Assembly: GCF_910593845.1 (NCBI RefSeq)
Contig: NZ_CAJVAS010000048.1
Coordinates: forward strand, 1 to 45,222
From: Paenibacillus solanacearum
Lineage (GTDB): Bacteria; Bacillota; Bacilli; Paenibacillales; NBRC-103111
Reading direction: 5' to 3'
Length of the DNA stretch: 45,222 nt
The notes under the pieces were generated by a model. That model saw nothing but the letters and a program-made list of their open reading frames with translations, was not told the origin of the DNA and ran no database searches. Made by a program: the position numbers and the translations under genes. The stretch's first letter is position 1, and each line of letters opens with the position of its first letter. Positions 7,666-16,364 of this stretch are shown here, in pieces.

Positions 7666-8856
7666 TTATTTGATGCCGAAAGCGGCCATGCCGATTTTGA
7701 GTCCAAGCACATTTTGATCGGGGCCTTTGGCATCGGTCGAGTTGACAGAGTAAACCACCTTGCGCTGCAAGTCACGGGTAGCGAACATGCCGTTGGCGTA
7801 GCCCGGTCTTGCTCCGGTCTTCCCCCAGAAGGTCATGCCGTTGATCTCGGTTCGCATCATGCCCATGCTCATTGTCGCCTGGCCGGCGTCCGCGCCGTCT
7901 TTACTCCATACAGGAACGTCCGGTACGGTGAACATATGCTCGAGTTCGTTCTTCGGCACGACTTCACCGCGAAATAAAGCGGTCATGAAGACATTCAGGT
8001 CATTGGTTGTTGAAATGATCTGCCCCGCCGCCCAAGTGAAGGACTGGCTCCCTTCGGTCACGTCTTCCAGTTCGACGCGATCCTCTCGCTGAATCGCTTG
8101 ATAGCCCTTCGCATGTGTACCGATCATCCTCACGTCGCTTCCCGGCAAATACGTGTTGTACAGGCCCAGCGGCTGCAGGATTCGGGATTGGACCTCGACT
8201 TCGTACGGGTTACCGGTCACCTTTTCAATCAACAAGCCGGCAAGAACGTAATTGATGTTAGTGTAGTGCTGCCGGGTACCCGGTTCAAATTCCATCGGTT
8301 GTTGAAAGGCCAGCTCGGCGAGCTCTTGAGGCGTCCAATTTTTGTAGCGCATTTCTTCATCGCCGAGATGGTCCGGCAGTACGGGACTGGGAAGGCCGCT
8401 CGTGTAATTGAGCAGTTGTCCTACGAGTACCGGCGGAAACTCGGAGGGCAGCAGGCCGGGCAAATAGTGCTGAATCGGCTTGTTCAAATCGACCGTTTGC
8501 TCGGCAGCGAGCTGAAGCACAACGGCGGCGGTAAACACCTTCGTGATGCTGCCGATGCGGAATCGGCCATCCGCCCTTGCGGGGGCGTTGGATGCGATAT
8601 CGGCCACGCCAGATGCTCCCATCCAGCTGTCTGTCGGGGTACCTACATAGACCAGAGCCGCCGTCGCCTTCGAGTTCGGCAGACCGGAGAGCACCTCACG
8701 CATCGTCCTGAGGTCGAGCGGGGGAAGAGAACTGACCGCGGCCGCATCAGCTGCATGAACACCGGGATTCTGCGCCGCCGCCGTAGCAGTGAAAGATCCT
8801 GCAAAAGTACTTACCGTTAGCATGACGGCAAGGATCGAACCGATCGTTTTTTTCAT
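7666..8856 (-). CDS. Secreted serine hydrolase, beta-lactamase/PBP family
   Basis: The 396-aa protein has a signal peptide (MKKTIGSILAVMLTVSTFAG, likely cleaved after TATAAA). It carries the class C/penicillin-binding fold motifs: SxxK as SITK at residues 103-106, YxN as YTN at 198-200, a LNYTSGL segment near 149-155 and a KTG-like WGKTGARPGYANG near the C-terminus. Such proteins act outside the cell as D-Ala-D-Ala peptidases, esterases or peptidases, and the family name does not fix the substrate. The start at 8856 is chosen because AGGAG sits 10 nt upstream and the signal peptide begins there. Confidence 0.85.
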   Translation of the reverse strand: MKKTIGSILAVMLTVSTFAGSFTATAAAQNPGVHAADAAAVSSLPPLDLRTMREVLSGLPNSKATAALVYVGTPTDSWMGASGVADIASNAPARADGRFRIGSITKVFTAAVVLQLAAEQTVDLNKPIQHYLPGLLPSEFPPVLVGQLLNYTSGLPSPVLPDHLGDEEMRYKNWTPQELAELAFQQPMEFEPGTRQHYTNINYVLAGLLIEKVTGNPYEVEVQSRILQPLGLYNTYLPGSDVRMIGTHAKGYQAIQREDRVELEDVTEGSQSFTWAAGQIISTTNDLNVFMTALFRGEVVPKNELEHMFTVPDVPVWSKDGADAGQATMSMGMMRTEINGMTFWGKTGARPGYANGMFATRDLQRKVVYSVNSTDAKGPDQNVLGLKIGMAAFGIK

Positions 8857-9026
8857 AAAATGAACGCTCCTCATCTCGTATATTCCTTGGTTCAAATATA
8901 CGACGCGAGGAATTTTCAGGAAACGGACGGGAGTCGGGACATTCGCTAGGCTAAGGTCTAGTACACCGGCCCTATGTTCTTCTTGCCGCAGATATTCACC
9001 TTGACAGGGGTTCAAGCTTGCTCTGG

Positions 9027-9533
9027 TTACCCTTCATAAGCTCGGCGCAAAGCGTTCAAATCAATCTTCGTTTTCGTCTGCAGCAGTGCGTTCATCACGC
9101 GCTGCGATTGGGCCGAATCCGGGCCGCTGATCATCTCGCTCAAGTCCGCAGGAACGACTTGCCACGAGACGCCGAACTTATCCTTGAGCCAGCCGCACAC
9201 TTTGGCTTTCTCATCCCCGCCCTCGCCAAGCTTCTCCCAATAGTAGTCGATCTCTTCCTGCGACTCGCAGTGGACGATAAACGAGATTGCCTCTGTAAAT
9301 TGAAAGTGCGGCCCGCCGTTTAAGGCGACGAACGGCTGTCCCTCCAGCTGGAATTCGACGGTCATGACGCTTCCCTCCGGAATCCCGTGGACTTCGCTCC
9401 GCTCCGACTTTCCGTAGCGGGTAATTCTGCCGATCTGGGCATCGTTAAAGATCGATACGTAATGCCTCGCCGCCGCTTCAGCCTGCGAGTCGAACCAGAG
9501 GTTCGGAGTGATTTTATGAATCTTCGATTTCAT
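9027..9533 (-). CDS. VOC family protein, PhnB/3-demethylubiquinone-methyltransferase-like
   Basis: The 168-aa product begins KIHKITPNLWFDSQAEAAAR and contains FIVHCESQEEIDYYWEKL and GWLKDKFGVSWQVVP, which are typical of the PhnB-like branch of the vicinal-oxygen-chelate superfamily. Members are single small soluble proteins, often of unknown substrate. The start at ATG 9533 follows AAGGAGATG at the correct spacing; the upstream in-frame ATG has no ribosome site. It is monocistronic as far as can be seen. Confidence 0.8.
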   Translation of the reverse strand: MKSKIHKITPNLWFDSQAEAAARHYVSIFNDAQIGRITRYGKSERSEVHGIPEGSVMTVEFQLEGQPFVALNGGPHFQFTEAISFIVHCESQEEIDYYWEKLGEGGDEKAKVCGWLKDKFGVSWQVVPADLSEMISGPDSAQSQRVMNALLQTKTKIDLNALRRAYEG

Positions 9534-9716
9534 GCGGACATCTCCTTTTTCGCGAATCGTGTTTTTTTTGGAATCCACAGCTGTAGCTTCATGTTAACAA
9601 AAAACGCGGTCAGCGGTTTCTTATGCATTGCGGATTTAGGACACGACGGGAATCGGCGAAATGAAGCGGTTTCTGATACAATACAAGGGGACAAACCAAT
9701 CCAAGGAGGCGTTACG

Positions 9717-10055
9717 ATGCGCAATAAAGTCATTTTGCTGAGCACGGACAGCTGGGGGAAGGGCGACGGAGAGCTGGGACAGACGATTCTGGAATCGTTC
9801 TTTACGATTTTGAAGCAGGAAGAGGGAAAGCCGGCCGCTATCTTTTGCATGCATCGCGGGGTGCTGGCCCTTACGGATGCATCCGTCGCTTCGCTGCATC
9901 TGAAGGAAATTCAGGAGCAGGGTGTGCCGGTTCTCGCCTGCAAAACATGCGCCGATTATTACGAGGTGACGGACAAGCTGTACGCCGGGGAAATCTCGAC
10001 CATGAAGCGTTTCATCGAGCTGTCCGCCGAGCACGAAGTATTTACGATTTCCTAG
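9717..10055 (+). CDS. DsrE/YedF-like sulfur-relay protein
   Basis: The 112-aa protein has an alpha/beta pattern starting KVILLSTDSWGKGDGELG, typical of the DsrE/DsrF/YedF fold. Later segments are FCMHRGVLALTD and VPVLACKTCADYYEV, with Cys residues that could carry persulfide. AAGGAGG lies 7 nt before the ATG. It converges on the TusA-like/YedE-like pair across a shared terminator, so its setting fits transport or trafficking of sulfur or selenium. The exact partner is not shown by the sequence. Confidence 0.75.
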   Translation: MRNKVILLSTDSWGKGDGELGQTILESFFTILKQEEGKPAAIFCMHRGVLALTDASVASLHLKEIQEQGVPVLACKTCADYYEVTDKLYAGEISTMKRFIELSAEHEVFTIS

Positions 10056-10083
10056 TCAATGGATGCGTTCAGGCGCAACCAAA

Positions 10084-10130
10084 ACAAAGCCCTCCGGCTC
10101 CGCTTATACAAGCGAGACCGGAGGGTTTGT
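10084..10130. terminator. Bidirectional terminator hairpin
   Basis: ACAAAgCCCTCCGG on the left pairs with CCGGAGGGtTTTGT-type sequence on the right, with further CTC/GAG and GCTT/AAGC pairing inside. It lies between the convergent DsrE-like and TusA-like genes. Confidence 0.75.
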
Positions 10131-10136
10131 CACTGC

Positions 10137-10406
10137 CTATGGCTTTAATATATAAAAGCGGATCGTCGGTCCGTCCGTCACCGGCTCGCCGAGCAGCACG
10201 TACCCGGCCCGCCGCGCTTCTTCCGGCACAGCGTGGAACGCTTGAGGACAGTCGGCGATGACCTCCAATATTTCTCCCTTGCGCAGCTGCTCCATCGCAT
10301 CCAGGCTGTAGACGACGGGGTAAGGGCAAGGCTCGCCTTCCAGATTGAGCGTCATCGTCGGCTGAATCTGTTCGAGCTTGAAGTCTTCCGTTCGAAGCGG
10401 GTTCAT
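10137..10406 (-). CDS. TusA/SirA-family sulfurtransferase-like protein
   Basis: The 89-aa protein has the family signature EPCPYPVVYSLDAM with the reactive Cys27 in a CPYP motif. A TusA-type alpha/beta fold follows (GEILEVIADCPQAFHAVPEEA). TusA-like proteins carry persulfide sulfur between partners, and YedE/YeeE transporters are often paired with one. The start is one base after the stop of the upstream transporter gene, with AAGGAGATG inside the transporter's last codons, so the two are translationally coupled. Confidence 0.85.
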   Translation of the reverse strand: MNPLRTEDFKLEQIQPTMTLNLEGEPCPYPVVYSLDAMEQLRKGEILEVIADCPQAFHAVPEEARRAGYVLLGEPVTDGPTIRFYILKP

Positions 10407-10407
10407 G

Positions 10408-11670
10408 TTAAGCCATCTCCTTTCTTGCTACGCCGGCTTTCATCAGCACGGTTTGACCTTTGCGGTCCGCCTTGTAACGGACGCGCTTCTCCCAATACAG
10501 AGCGAATACATAGAACGCGAGCATCAGGCCGATCGTGGTGGCAATCGCTCCGCCCCAGCCCCATTCCGAGACGAGATTGTATTTCGGATAGCCTTCCACC
10601 AGTGTCGCGTATAACGACCAGTGATCCCAGCCCCACGCCAGCAGTCCGGCGCCCGCGATATTGCCCGCGCCTACCACGACATATTGCATCTGGCCTTCCA
10701 TCGCGCGGTACATCCAGCCGGTCTCGCAGCCTCCGGCAATGACGATACCGATGCCGAACAGCAGCCCGCCGATCAGCGCGCCCGGACTGGCCCACATGAT
10801 TTTTTGCGGGACGCCCAGCGAAATGATGACGGCGGTGCACAGCGTCGCGGCGATAATGCCGATTGAGAGCGCCTTGGCCATCGTAGCACGTCCCGTGACC
10901 CACAAGTCGCGGAAGGCGGACGTGAAGCAGATTTGTCCGCGCTGGATCAGCAGGCCGAAGGCGACCCCGAACAGGCCGGCCAACGCCAGCTTCGGTTTAC
11001 CCGCGGCGAACTCTACGGCAACCAAGACGACGGCCACCGCGAGCACGACGAGTCCGATCCACGGCTGGAGCTTCGGCGTCGTGGAGACCATCGGACGCGG
11101 CCCGTGTGCGGCTTTCTCCAGCCGCGGCTTGCCCAGCAGCAGCGGGTGCAGCACCACCTTCACGCCGATCCATGTGCCGATGCCCATCCCGAGCATGAAC
11201 AGCCACGCATGGAACGAGAATTGCGGGATGCCGGTGAAAAAGGACGCGAGGTTGCAGCCCATCGCAAGGCGCGCGCCGAATCCGGCGATGATGCCGCCGA
11301 CGAAGCCCTGCGCCAGTCTGCGCTTTTGCTTCGGAAGGCGCAGCTTGAATTGACCGGCCAGCAGCGCGCTGAGCAGGGCGCCGAGGAACATGCCGGTGAC
11401 GACCCATCCGTCGATCCGGTCGATGGGACTGCCCTCCAGATGCATAATTTGTTCAATGTACGTAAGCTTGTGGGGATCGACTCCGAGCCACTCCATCCCA
11501 TGGCCGGCAAATCGGGTAAATTCGCCCGTAACCGCCCAAAACGTGCCCGTGACGCCAAAGTAGAGCGCACTCAGCACACCCGCGATGACGGTGACCAGCA
11601 TCGGGTTCCAAAACCGTCCGAACAGCTTCCGGCGAAGCTCGGGTATCAGGTGAAACAGATTCAAGCCCAT
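10408..11670 (-). CDS. YeeE/YedE-family transporter (thiosulfate or sulfur-compound importer)
   Basis: The 420-aa polytopic protein has about nine or ten membrane segments. It shows the paired Gly/Cys motifs of the YeeE/YedE family: AMGCNLASFFTG, QRGQICFTSAFRDLW and AGGCETGWMYRAMEGQ. Characterised members (TsuA) move thiosulfate through these conserved cysteines, and the YedE branch has been linked to selenium metabolism. I chose ATG 11670 because AAAGGAGGAG is directly upstream. It forms an operon with the TusA-like gene. The substrate (thiosulfate versus another sulfur or selenium species) is inferred from the family only. Confidence 0.85.
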   Translation of the reverse strand: MGLNLFHLIPELRRKLFGRFWNPMLVTVIAGVLSALYFGVTGTFWAVTGEFTRFAGHGMEWLGVDPHKLTYIEQIMHLEGSPIDRIDGWVVTGMFLGALLSALLAGQFKLRLPKQKRRLAQGFVGGIIAGFGARLAMGCNLASFFTGIPQFSFHAWLFMLGMGIGTWIGVKVVLHPLLLGKPRLEKAAHGPRPMVSTTPKLQPWIGLVVLAVAVVLVAVEFAAGKPKLALAGLFGVAFGLLIQRGQICFTSAFRDLWVTGRATMAKALSIGIIAATLCTAVIISLGVPQKIMWASPGALIGGLLFGIGIVIAGGCETGWMYRAMEGQMQYVVVGAGNIAGAGLLAWGWDHWSLYATLVEGYPKYNLVSEWGWGGAIATTIGLMLAFYVFALYWEKRVRYKADRKGQTVLMKAGVARKEMA

Positions 11671-11739
11671 TCTCCTCCTTTGGGATAATGAAAACCAAGT
11701 CCTATTGTAGCAAAATTTATTCGGAATAGGGGCTGGAAA

Positions 11740-11795
11740 AAATAAAAAAACGGAAGCATGCCGGCGCATACTCCCGTTTGTAATTCAAGCTTCCG
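11740..11795 (-). terminator. Terminator overlapping the end of the 291-aa gene
   Basis: On the minus strand GCGGAAGC, in the last codons of the gene, pairs with GCTTCCG at 11758-11752. A run of T (A-run at 11740-11751 on the plus strand) follows. It is a typical intrinsic terminator with its left arm inside the coding sequence. Confidence 0.7.
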
Positions 11796-12660
11796 CTTTT
11801 TGAATTTTGGCCGGATTGTTGATTTTGTAAGGCACAGGATGCTTGGTCAGCTTCTTGGCGACCACCTTCGCTTCGAACGTAATCGTATCGCCGACGGTGA
11901 GCTCCAGCTTCTTCAGCGTGTTGCTGTAGCTGGACCACGCGGCGCCGAGCTCGAGGGCAGGCTCGGCGATGGCAACGGCCTCGTAGACGATCACCTCGTC
12001 GTCGGTTTCGGTGAAATGGTTCGGCACGCTCGTAAACTGCTGCACGGTCGCGGTCATCTTGACCTTCTCCTCGGGCAGCTCGATTTTCGCCGCTTTGCCT
12101 TTCTTCGCTTTCTCCTTCGGCGGCTGCTCCGCCGCCGGCTTGTCCACCGCGGGCTGCTCCGCTGCCGGTGCCGCAGTATGCTGATCGGCAGACGCATCGT
12201 CAGCATTGGCTGCGGCCTTGGCTTGCGTAACGGATGGAGCCGCCTCTTCGCTCGCGTCCGAGTCCCCGGTTTCCGGCGCAGCTTCCATCACGCCCCCCGA
12301 GCCTCCGGTCGTCGCCGCGGCTGCTTCCATCCCGGCGTCCGCTTCGGCTGTTTCCGGTACAGCCGATTCCTCGGCCGCGGTCCCGACCCGCTGCCCATAG
12401 CTGGCCGCCTGCATCTCCTTCAGATACGACGGGTGGATGCAATGCTTCTGCCCGTTCTCCAGTTCAATGACCGCTGTCATTTGGTCGGCATAGCCGACAA
12501 TGGAGCAGGTCAACTGGAGGCTGCCCCGCTTGTAATAAAATGGCTTCATCTTCGCCGCCTTCTCAGACAATAAGCCCCATTCCTTGCACTTGTCGATCTG
12601 CGCCGTTTCGTCTTCAAAGGCGCTATACGTAATGGGCTCGATCGTAAACGCATATCCCAT
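11785..12660 (-). CDS. Hypothetical protein with Ala/Glu/Pro-rich linker
   Basis: The 291-aa product has an N-terminal globular part (residues 1-88, starting MGYAFTIEPITYSAFEDE), a long low-complexity linker rich in Ala, Glu, Pro and Thr (about 93-190) and a C-terminal beta-rich part (about 195-291) with VGDTITFEAKVVAKKLTKH. No signal peptide or membrane segment is seen. I do not recognise the family. AAAGGTGG precedes the ATG at 12660. It is divergent from the ECF sigma/anti-sigma operon. The C-terminal part could be an OB-like or ligand-binding beta domain, but that is only shape. Confidence 0.65.
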   Translation of the reverse strand: MGYAFTIEPITYSAFEDETAQIDKCKEWGLLSEKAAKMKPFYYKRGSLQLTCSIVGYADQMTAVIELENGQKHCIHPSYLKEMQAASYGQRVGTAAEESAVPETAEADAGMEAAAATTGGSGGVMEAAPETGDSDASEEAAPSVTQAKAAANADDASADQHTAAPAAEQPAVDKPAAEQPPKEKAKKGKAAKIELPEEKVKMTATVQQFTSVPNHFTETDDEVIVYEAVAIAEPALELGAAWSSYSNTLKKLELTVGDTITFEAKVVAKKLTKHPVPYKINNPAKIQKAEA

Positions 12661-12783
12661 GTGTGTTCCACCTTTCATTGCGGTTACGAACATTTTATCA
12701 TGTTCATAGACAATGGGAAAATCGAATGAACCTTTTGACGGCTGGCGTTGTTTAGTAGTCAGAAACGGAAAGGAGGGGATCGC

Positions 12784-13338
12784 TTGACGGAAAAGGAGCT
12801 GTTCCAGACGTACAATCAAGCCGTGTACCGGACGTGCTATTTCATGCTCCACCATGCCGCCGATGCGGAGGACGTGTGCCAGGAAGTGTTCATGACCGTA
12901 TTCCGGCACGACTGGCGAACGGTGGAGCATTTGAAAACATGGCTCATGCGAGTAACGGTGAATCACTGCCTTAATCATTTGAAGAAGGACCAGCGCGCGC
13001 GAACGAAGCACAAGCGGCTGGAGCTCGAGCCGACGCCCGTAACGGAGAAAGCGGCCGAGACGATTGCCGAGGAACGGGAGACGGCGATGGAGGCAATCCA
13101 TTTGCTGCGCGAACTGCCAGGGAAGATGAAGGCGGTCGTGTCGCTTCGCTACTTGAACGAATGCAGCTTGAACGAGATCGCGGACATTCTCGGCATCCCG
13201 GTAGGGACGGTCAAGTCGCGCTTGAATAAAGGATTGAAGCGGATGAGGCAGCTGATGACGAAGGGAGAATCGCAACGTGGAAAGGATGGACAAGCGTATG
13301 GACAAGGCGGAACAAACCTTTGCGAAATGGCTGAATGA
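12784..13338 (+). CDS. ECF sigma-70 family RNA polymerase sigma factor
   Basis: The 184-aa protein has region 2 at about residues 10-75 (AEDVCQEVFMTVFRHDW, then KTWLMRVTVNHCLNHLKK). Region 4 is at about 105-160 (LPGKMKAVVSLRYLNECSL, then GIPVGTVKSRLNKGLKRM). The start is TTG 12784 after AAAGGAGGGG. The end overlaps the next gene by 62 bp, which is the normal coupling of an ECF sigma factor to its membrane anti-sigma partner. The target promoters cannot be read here. Confidence 0.9.
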   Translation: MTEKELFQTYNQAVYRTCYFMLHHAADAEDVCQEVFMTVFRHDWRTVEHLKTWLMRVTVNHCLNHLKKDQRARTKHKRLELEPTPVTEKAAETIAEERETAMEAIHLLRELPGKMKAVVSLRYLNECSLNEIADILGIPVGTVKSRLNKGLKRMRQLMTKGESQRGKDGQAYGQGGTNLCEMAE

Positions 13339-14941
13339 AGACAAGCAGATCGAATACCCGGATTTTGACGCGATGTGGGGCCGACTGGAGCAGGCGCTGC
13401 CCGGGCCTGGCGATAAGCTGCAGCCGGTGGACATGAACGCCCCGAAGCGCAGGCGCCTTCGCAAAGCGGCAGTCATCTCCGTTCTTTCCGCGGTGCTCGT
13501 AGCAACCCCGGTGGTGGCGGCCCTCTCGTATAATTGGGACCCGATTCTTTCTTATCGCAGCGGGATTCAATCGGCACTGCAGCAGGGCTTAGGGCAAAGC
13601 ATCGAGAAGTCGGTGACACAAGACGGCGCGAAGCTCACTGTACATACGGCCATTGTGGACGATAACCGGACGGTGCTGCTGTACAGCTTGAAGACCGAGG
13701 GCGGTTCGGAGAAAGACAGCTTGTATTTTGCCACAATGCAGCTTACGGACAGCAGCGGCCGCGTCATTGAAGGGCGGCACAGTCAGACCTGGGATCAGGG
13801 CAACAAGGCGTGGACCGGCTATTTCGAGACAGAGTGGACGCCGGACGGCCAGGAAGCCGATGTGCAGTTCACGGCGCGAAAATTGCAAGCTTTTTCCTCC
13901 GTGCAGCGCGATCTTGCGTTTCAGCCGTTCGAGAACAAAACGCAATCGTTCGATATTGGGCAGGACGGAATCGGCAAGCTGACGCTGCAGCCATTTGTGC
14001 AGGGGGACAAAGTGATGCTCGCTTCTGCCGTAACATTCAGTAACCCGGATGCTCAGGCATGGGCGTTTCCCCGGATCGGCGTGTTCCAAGGGGATACGCC
14101 TGTCAAGGACGCGGCAACCGGCGTATTCGGCAAACCGGGTGAGAACGGAGAATATACCGGCCAGCAGCATTTTGCCGTAAGCGATGTACAGGAACCGTCC
14201 GTCTCTTACAAGCTGCTCTATACGCGGGAAGAGCGGCGGATCGACAAGGCCTGGACCTATGATTTGCATTTGGATAAAAAACAGATGTTGAGCGGTACCA
14301 TCAAACGCCAATTGAACATCCCTGCGGCTCACGCCGACAAGCAAATGGTGCTCAAAGAAATGATCGTGACCCCGACGCAAATCCGGCTCAAGGCGGCTCA
14401 TGAACCGTATATGCGGTTCCCGTTCGTCAACTACGTACTGGAGGTGAACGGCGAGGTGTTGAACGGAGGCCTATGGTACGGGGAAGGCAATTCCAAGGAA
14501 ACGACGTTCCGCTTCGAGCTTCCACCCGGACTGCGCATGACGGAGCAGTCGCCGATCGCGCTGATCGCTCAATATGAGGTAATCGAGCACAGAGACGCCA
14601 AGGAACCGATCCGCTTGAAAGGCATTAGCGAACAGAAACAAACGATGACGACGCAGGTCGGCGGCTACGACGTCACATGGACTTATTACAAACAGGACGG
14701 CAATCTGTACGTGCAGAGTGAGTCAGCCGACCCGAGCTTTGGCGGAGTCAATCAGACGTATATGGGCACCGGATCAAGCCGCATCGTCGGCAAACCTGTA
14801 GGCGCCGGCTTCTACGGAGACGGCAATAACCGGGCCGTTGACATGTACCCTAACTTTACCGGAACGGATGCGGAACTGTATATTTTCTGGTATTACACCG
14901 ACAACCCGTCCGAACAATTACGGATCAACGTAAACGGATAA
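13277..14941 (+). CDS. DUF4179-type membrane anti-sigma-like protein
   Basis: The 554-aa protein starts at GTG 13277 (AGGGAG 9 nt upstream) inside the sigma gene. Residues 1-60 are cytoplasmic and charged. A single membrane segment is at about 65-83 (KAAVISVLSAVLVATPVVAA), followed by a large extracytoplasmic beta-rich domain. This is the layout of Firmicute DUF4179/DUF5643 proteins, which accompany ECF sigma factors and probably sequester them. The inside region would bind the sigma factor and the outside region sense a cell-wall or environmental cue. The signal is unknown. Confidence 0.8.
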   Translation: MERMDKRMDKAEQTFAKWLNEDKQIEYPDFDAMWGRLEQALPGPGDKLQPVDMNAPKRRRLRKAAVISVLSAVLVATPVVAALSYNWDPILSYRSGIQSALQQGLGQSIEKSVTQDGAKLTVHTAIVDDNRTVLLYSLKTEGGSEKDSLYFATMQLTDSSGRVIEGRHSQTWDQGNKAWTGYFETEWTPDGQEADVQFTARKLQAFSSVQRDLAFQPFENKTQSFDIGQDGIGKLTLQPFVQGDKVMLASAVTFSNPDAQAWAFPRIGVFQGDTPVKDAATGVFGKPGENGEYTGQQHFAVSDVQEPSVSYKLLYTREERRIDKAWTYDLHLDKKQMLSGTIKRQLNIPAAHADKQMVLKEMIVTPTQIRLKAAHEPYMRFPFVNYVLEVNGEVLNGGLWYGEGNSKETTFRFELPPGLRMTEQSPIALIAQYEVIEHRDAKEPIRLKGISEQKQTMTTQVGGYDVTWTYYKQDGNLYVQSESADPSFGGVNQTYMGTGSSRIVGKPVGAGFYGDGNNRAVDMYPNFTGTDAELYIFWYYTDNPSEQLRINVNG

Positions 14942-14959
14942 ATGGATCGGCGCATACGG

Positions 14960-14983
14960 AACCGGCTGCTGCGGCAGCCGGTT
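14960..14983 (+). terminator. Hairpin downstream of the sigma/anti-sigma operon
   Basis: AACCGGCTGC pairs perfectly with GCAGCCGGTT around a 4-nt loop, 18 bp after the stop codon. A T-rich but not continuous tail follows. Confidence 0.6.
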
Positions 14984-15125
14984 GTTCGCTGTTCCGCCGT
15001 TTTGCTGCTAGTGAAGACCCCGTAACCGCAACCGAATCGGTTCGGTTGTTGTGGCACGAAGAAGGAAAGAACGGCTTTTCGTGGAAATGAGTAGGTGAAC
15101 GAGTGTAGGCGGGAGGGAGGCTTCC

Positions 15126-15470
15126 ATGAAGGGATTATTGATCAAGTCGCCATGGATCGACCGGATTTTCGAAGGCAAGAAAACATGGGAGATCCGAGGT
15201 TCCAATACAGTGATCCGCGGCACCATCGCGCTGATTAGAAGCGGATCGGGTCTCATTCTCGGCACCGTGGATCTGGTAGACTGCAAGCGGCTGGAGCTGG
15301 AGCAGTACCGGGAAAGCACGGAATTCCATGGCATCCCGAAGCAAGCATGCGAAACGCTTCCGTATCAACATACGCATGCCTGGATTTTCGCGAACCCGAC
15401 GCTGTTCGAGCGGCCGAAGCCGTACAAGCATCCGAACGGCGCGATTATATGGGTAAACCTGGAGGATTGA
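15126..15470 (+). CDS. ASCH-domain protein
   Basis: The 114-aa protein starts MKGLLIKSPWIDRIFEGKKT and continues WEIRGSNT and GTIALIRSGSGLILGTVDLVD. This K-P-W/K-T-W-E-I-R pattern is typical of small ASCH domains, a beta-barrel fold related to PUA and thought to bind RNA or nucleotides. GGGAGGGAGG sits just before the ATG. No neighbour suggests a specific role. Confidence 0.7.
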   Translation: MKGLLIKSPWIDRIFEGKKTWEIRGSNTVIRGTIALIRSGSGLILGTVDLVDCKRLELEQYRESTEFHGIPKQACETLPYQHTHAWIFANPTLFERPKPYKHPNGAIIWVNLED

Positions 15471-15593
15471 GAGGAGCTAATTTTTGGGTTTTCGCAACTT
15501 CCAATCCGCGAAACTTTTGCCAAAATTATCCGTAATGCTGGAATATAAATATAACGGGGGTTACGCATCGATCCTGAAGTGGGGGGAAGTCGG

Positions 15594-16007
15594 ATGAAAC
15601 GAAGAATCGGAATGCTAAGGTATCAGCCGCTGTTGTATTTTGGGTTGTTTTGGCTGGGAGCGGAGCTGTATCCGCCGCTTTTCTTGCTTTTCATGCCTAT
15701 GTCCATTTTTGGCATCATGTTGTCGCTATTGAGAGTCAACGAGGCTACAGATTCCGGTAGGCCGTTCCGTTTTTTCGCATGCTTTATTTATTTGATTTTT
15801 TCGATCGCGATGTTTCCGCTCAGTGTTTTTATGATTATTTTTACGACCGGATCGGATTATTACAGAAATCCGCTTGTGGTGATTGCGCTGCTTATTGTAC
15901 CGATGATTGCCGTTGCTATCATCGCCTTACGGCAAGGCGCTTTTGAAGGAGGAAAGCAAGGTTTTGTCCGTATGTACAAAGGGCTCATGAGACGACCGTG
16001 GGTGTAA
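15594..16007 (+). CDS. Small membrane protein of unknown function
   Basis: The 137-aa protein has four hydrophobic segments: about 12-30, 33-47, 62-90 and 98-115. The C-terminus is basic (FVRMYKGLMRRPWV). GGGGGGA lies about 6 nt before the ATG at 15594; an in-frame GTG at 15579 is less well placed. The family is not recognised. Confidence 0.6.
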   Translation: MKRRIGMLRYQPLLYFGLFWLGAELYPPLFLLFMPMSIFGIMLSLLRVNEATDSGRPFRFFACFIYLIFSIAMFPLSVFMIIFTTGSDYYRNPLVVIALLIVPMIAVAIIALRQGAFEGGKQGFVRMYKGLMRRPWV

Positions 16008-16020
16008 CAAATAAACAGAC

Positions 16021-16065
16021 GGACTGCGGATACCGATCGCCGCTGACCTTCGATATCCGCAGTCC
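16021..16065 (+). terminator. Terminator of the 137-aa membrane protein
   Basis: GGACTGCGGATA pairs perfectly with TATCCGCAGTCC, a 12-bp stem starting 14 bp after the stop, with CTCTT downstream. A second hairpin (CAGAACC/GGTTCTG) is at about 16126-16146. Otherwise the stretch up to the promoter at 16312 shows no gene. Confidence 0.6.
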
Positions 16066-16311
16066 CTCTTCAGCCAAAGTTCCATCGCCAGACATACGCT
16101 TCATTCCCGGCCCAAGCGCCCCGGCTCAGAACCGACGGAAGGTTCTGGGCTGGGGTTCTGCTTTTCAGGCGGCGCACTCGGCGCAGGTACAGGAGCGGCT
16201 TACTGGCTTTCCCGACTGTCCAAGTCGGCAAGAGACCGGCTTGACCGCAGCACATAGTGCAATCGCATAACGATGGAGCGAGTTTTTGCCATACTTTTGC
16301 GTAGAGCACAA

Positions 16312-16320
16312 TGGTATAAT
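16312..16320 (+). promoter_or_regulatory. Extended -10 promoter element
   Basis: TGGTATAAT is a perfect extended -10 (TGnTATAAT). No good -35 lies 17 bp upstream. It would start transcription near 16327, ahead of the frameshifted small gene at 16365. Confidence 0.5.
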
Positions 16321-16364
16321 AGACCCGTATACATGCCGGAGAGAGGCAACTGCAAGGACATTTC

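Noticed and set aside
8098..8820. Long open frame opposite the serine hydrolase (240 codons)
   Set aside because: It is antisense to a well-supported gene with signal peptide and catalytic motifs, and it lacks a ribosome site.
10933..11688. 251-codon open frame opposite the YedE-like gene
   Set aside because: It is rich in Asp, Glu, Arg and His as expected for the antisense of a membrane protein, and it has no family signature.
12661..13476. Upstream extension of the 291-aa minus-strand gene
   Set aside because: The extension overlaps the sigma gene entirely and reads as low-quality composition; a ribosome site marks the start at 12660.
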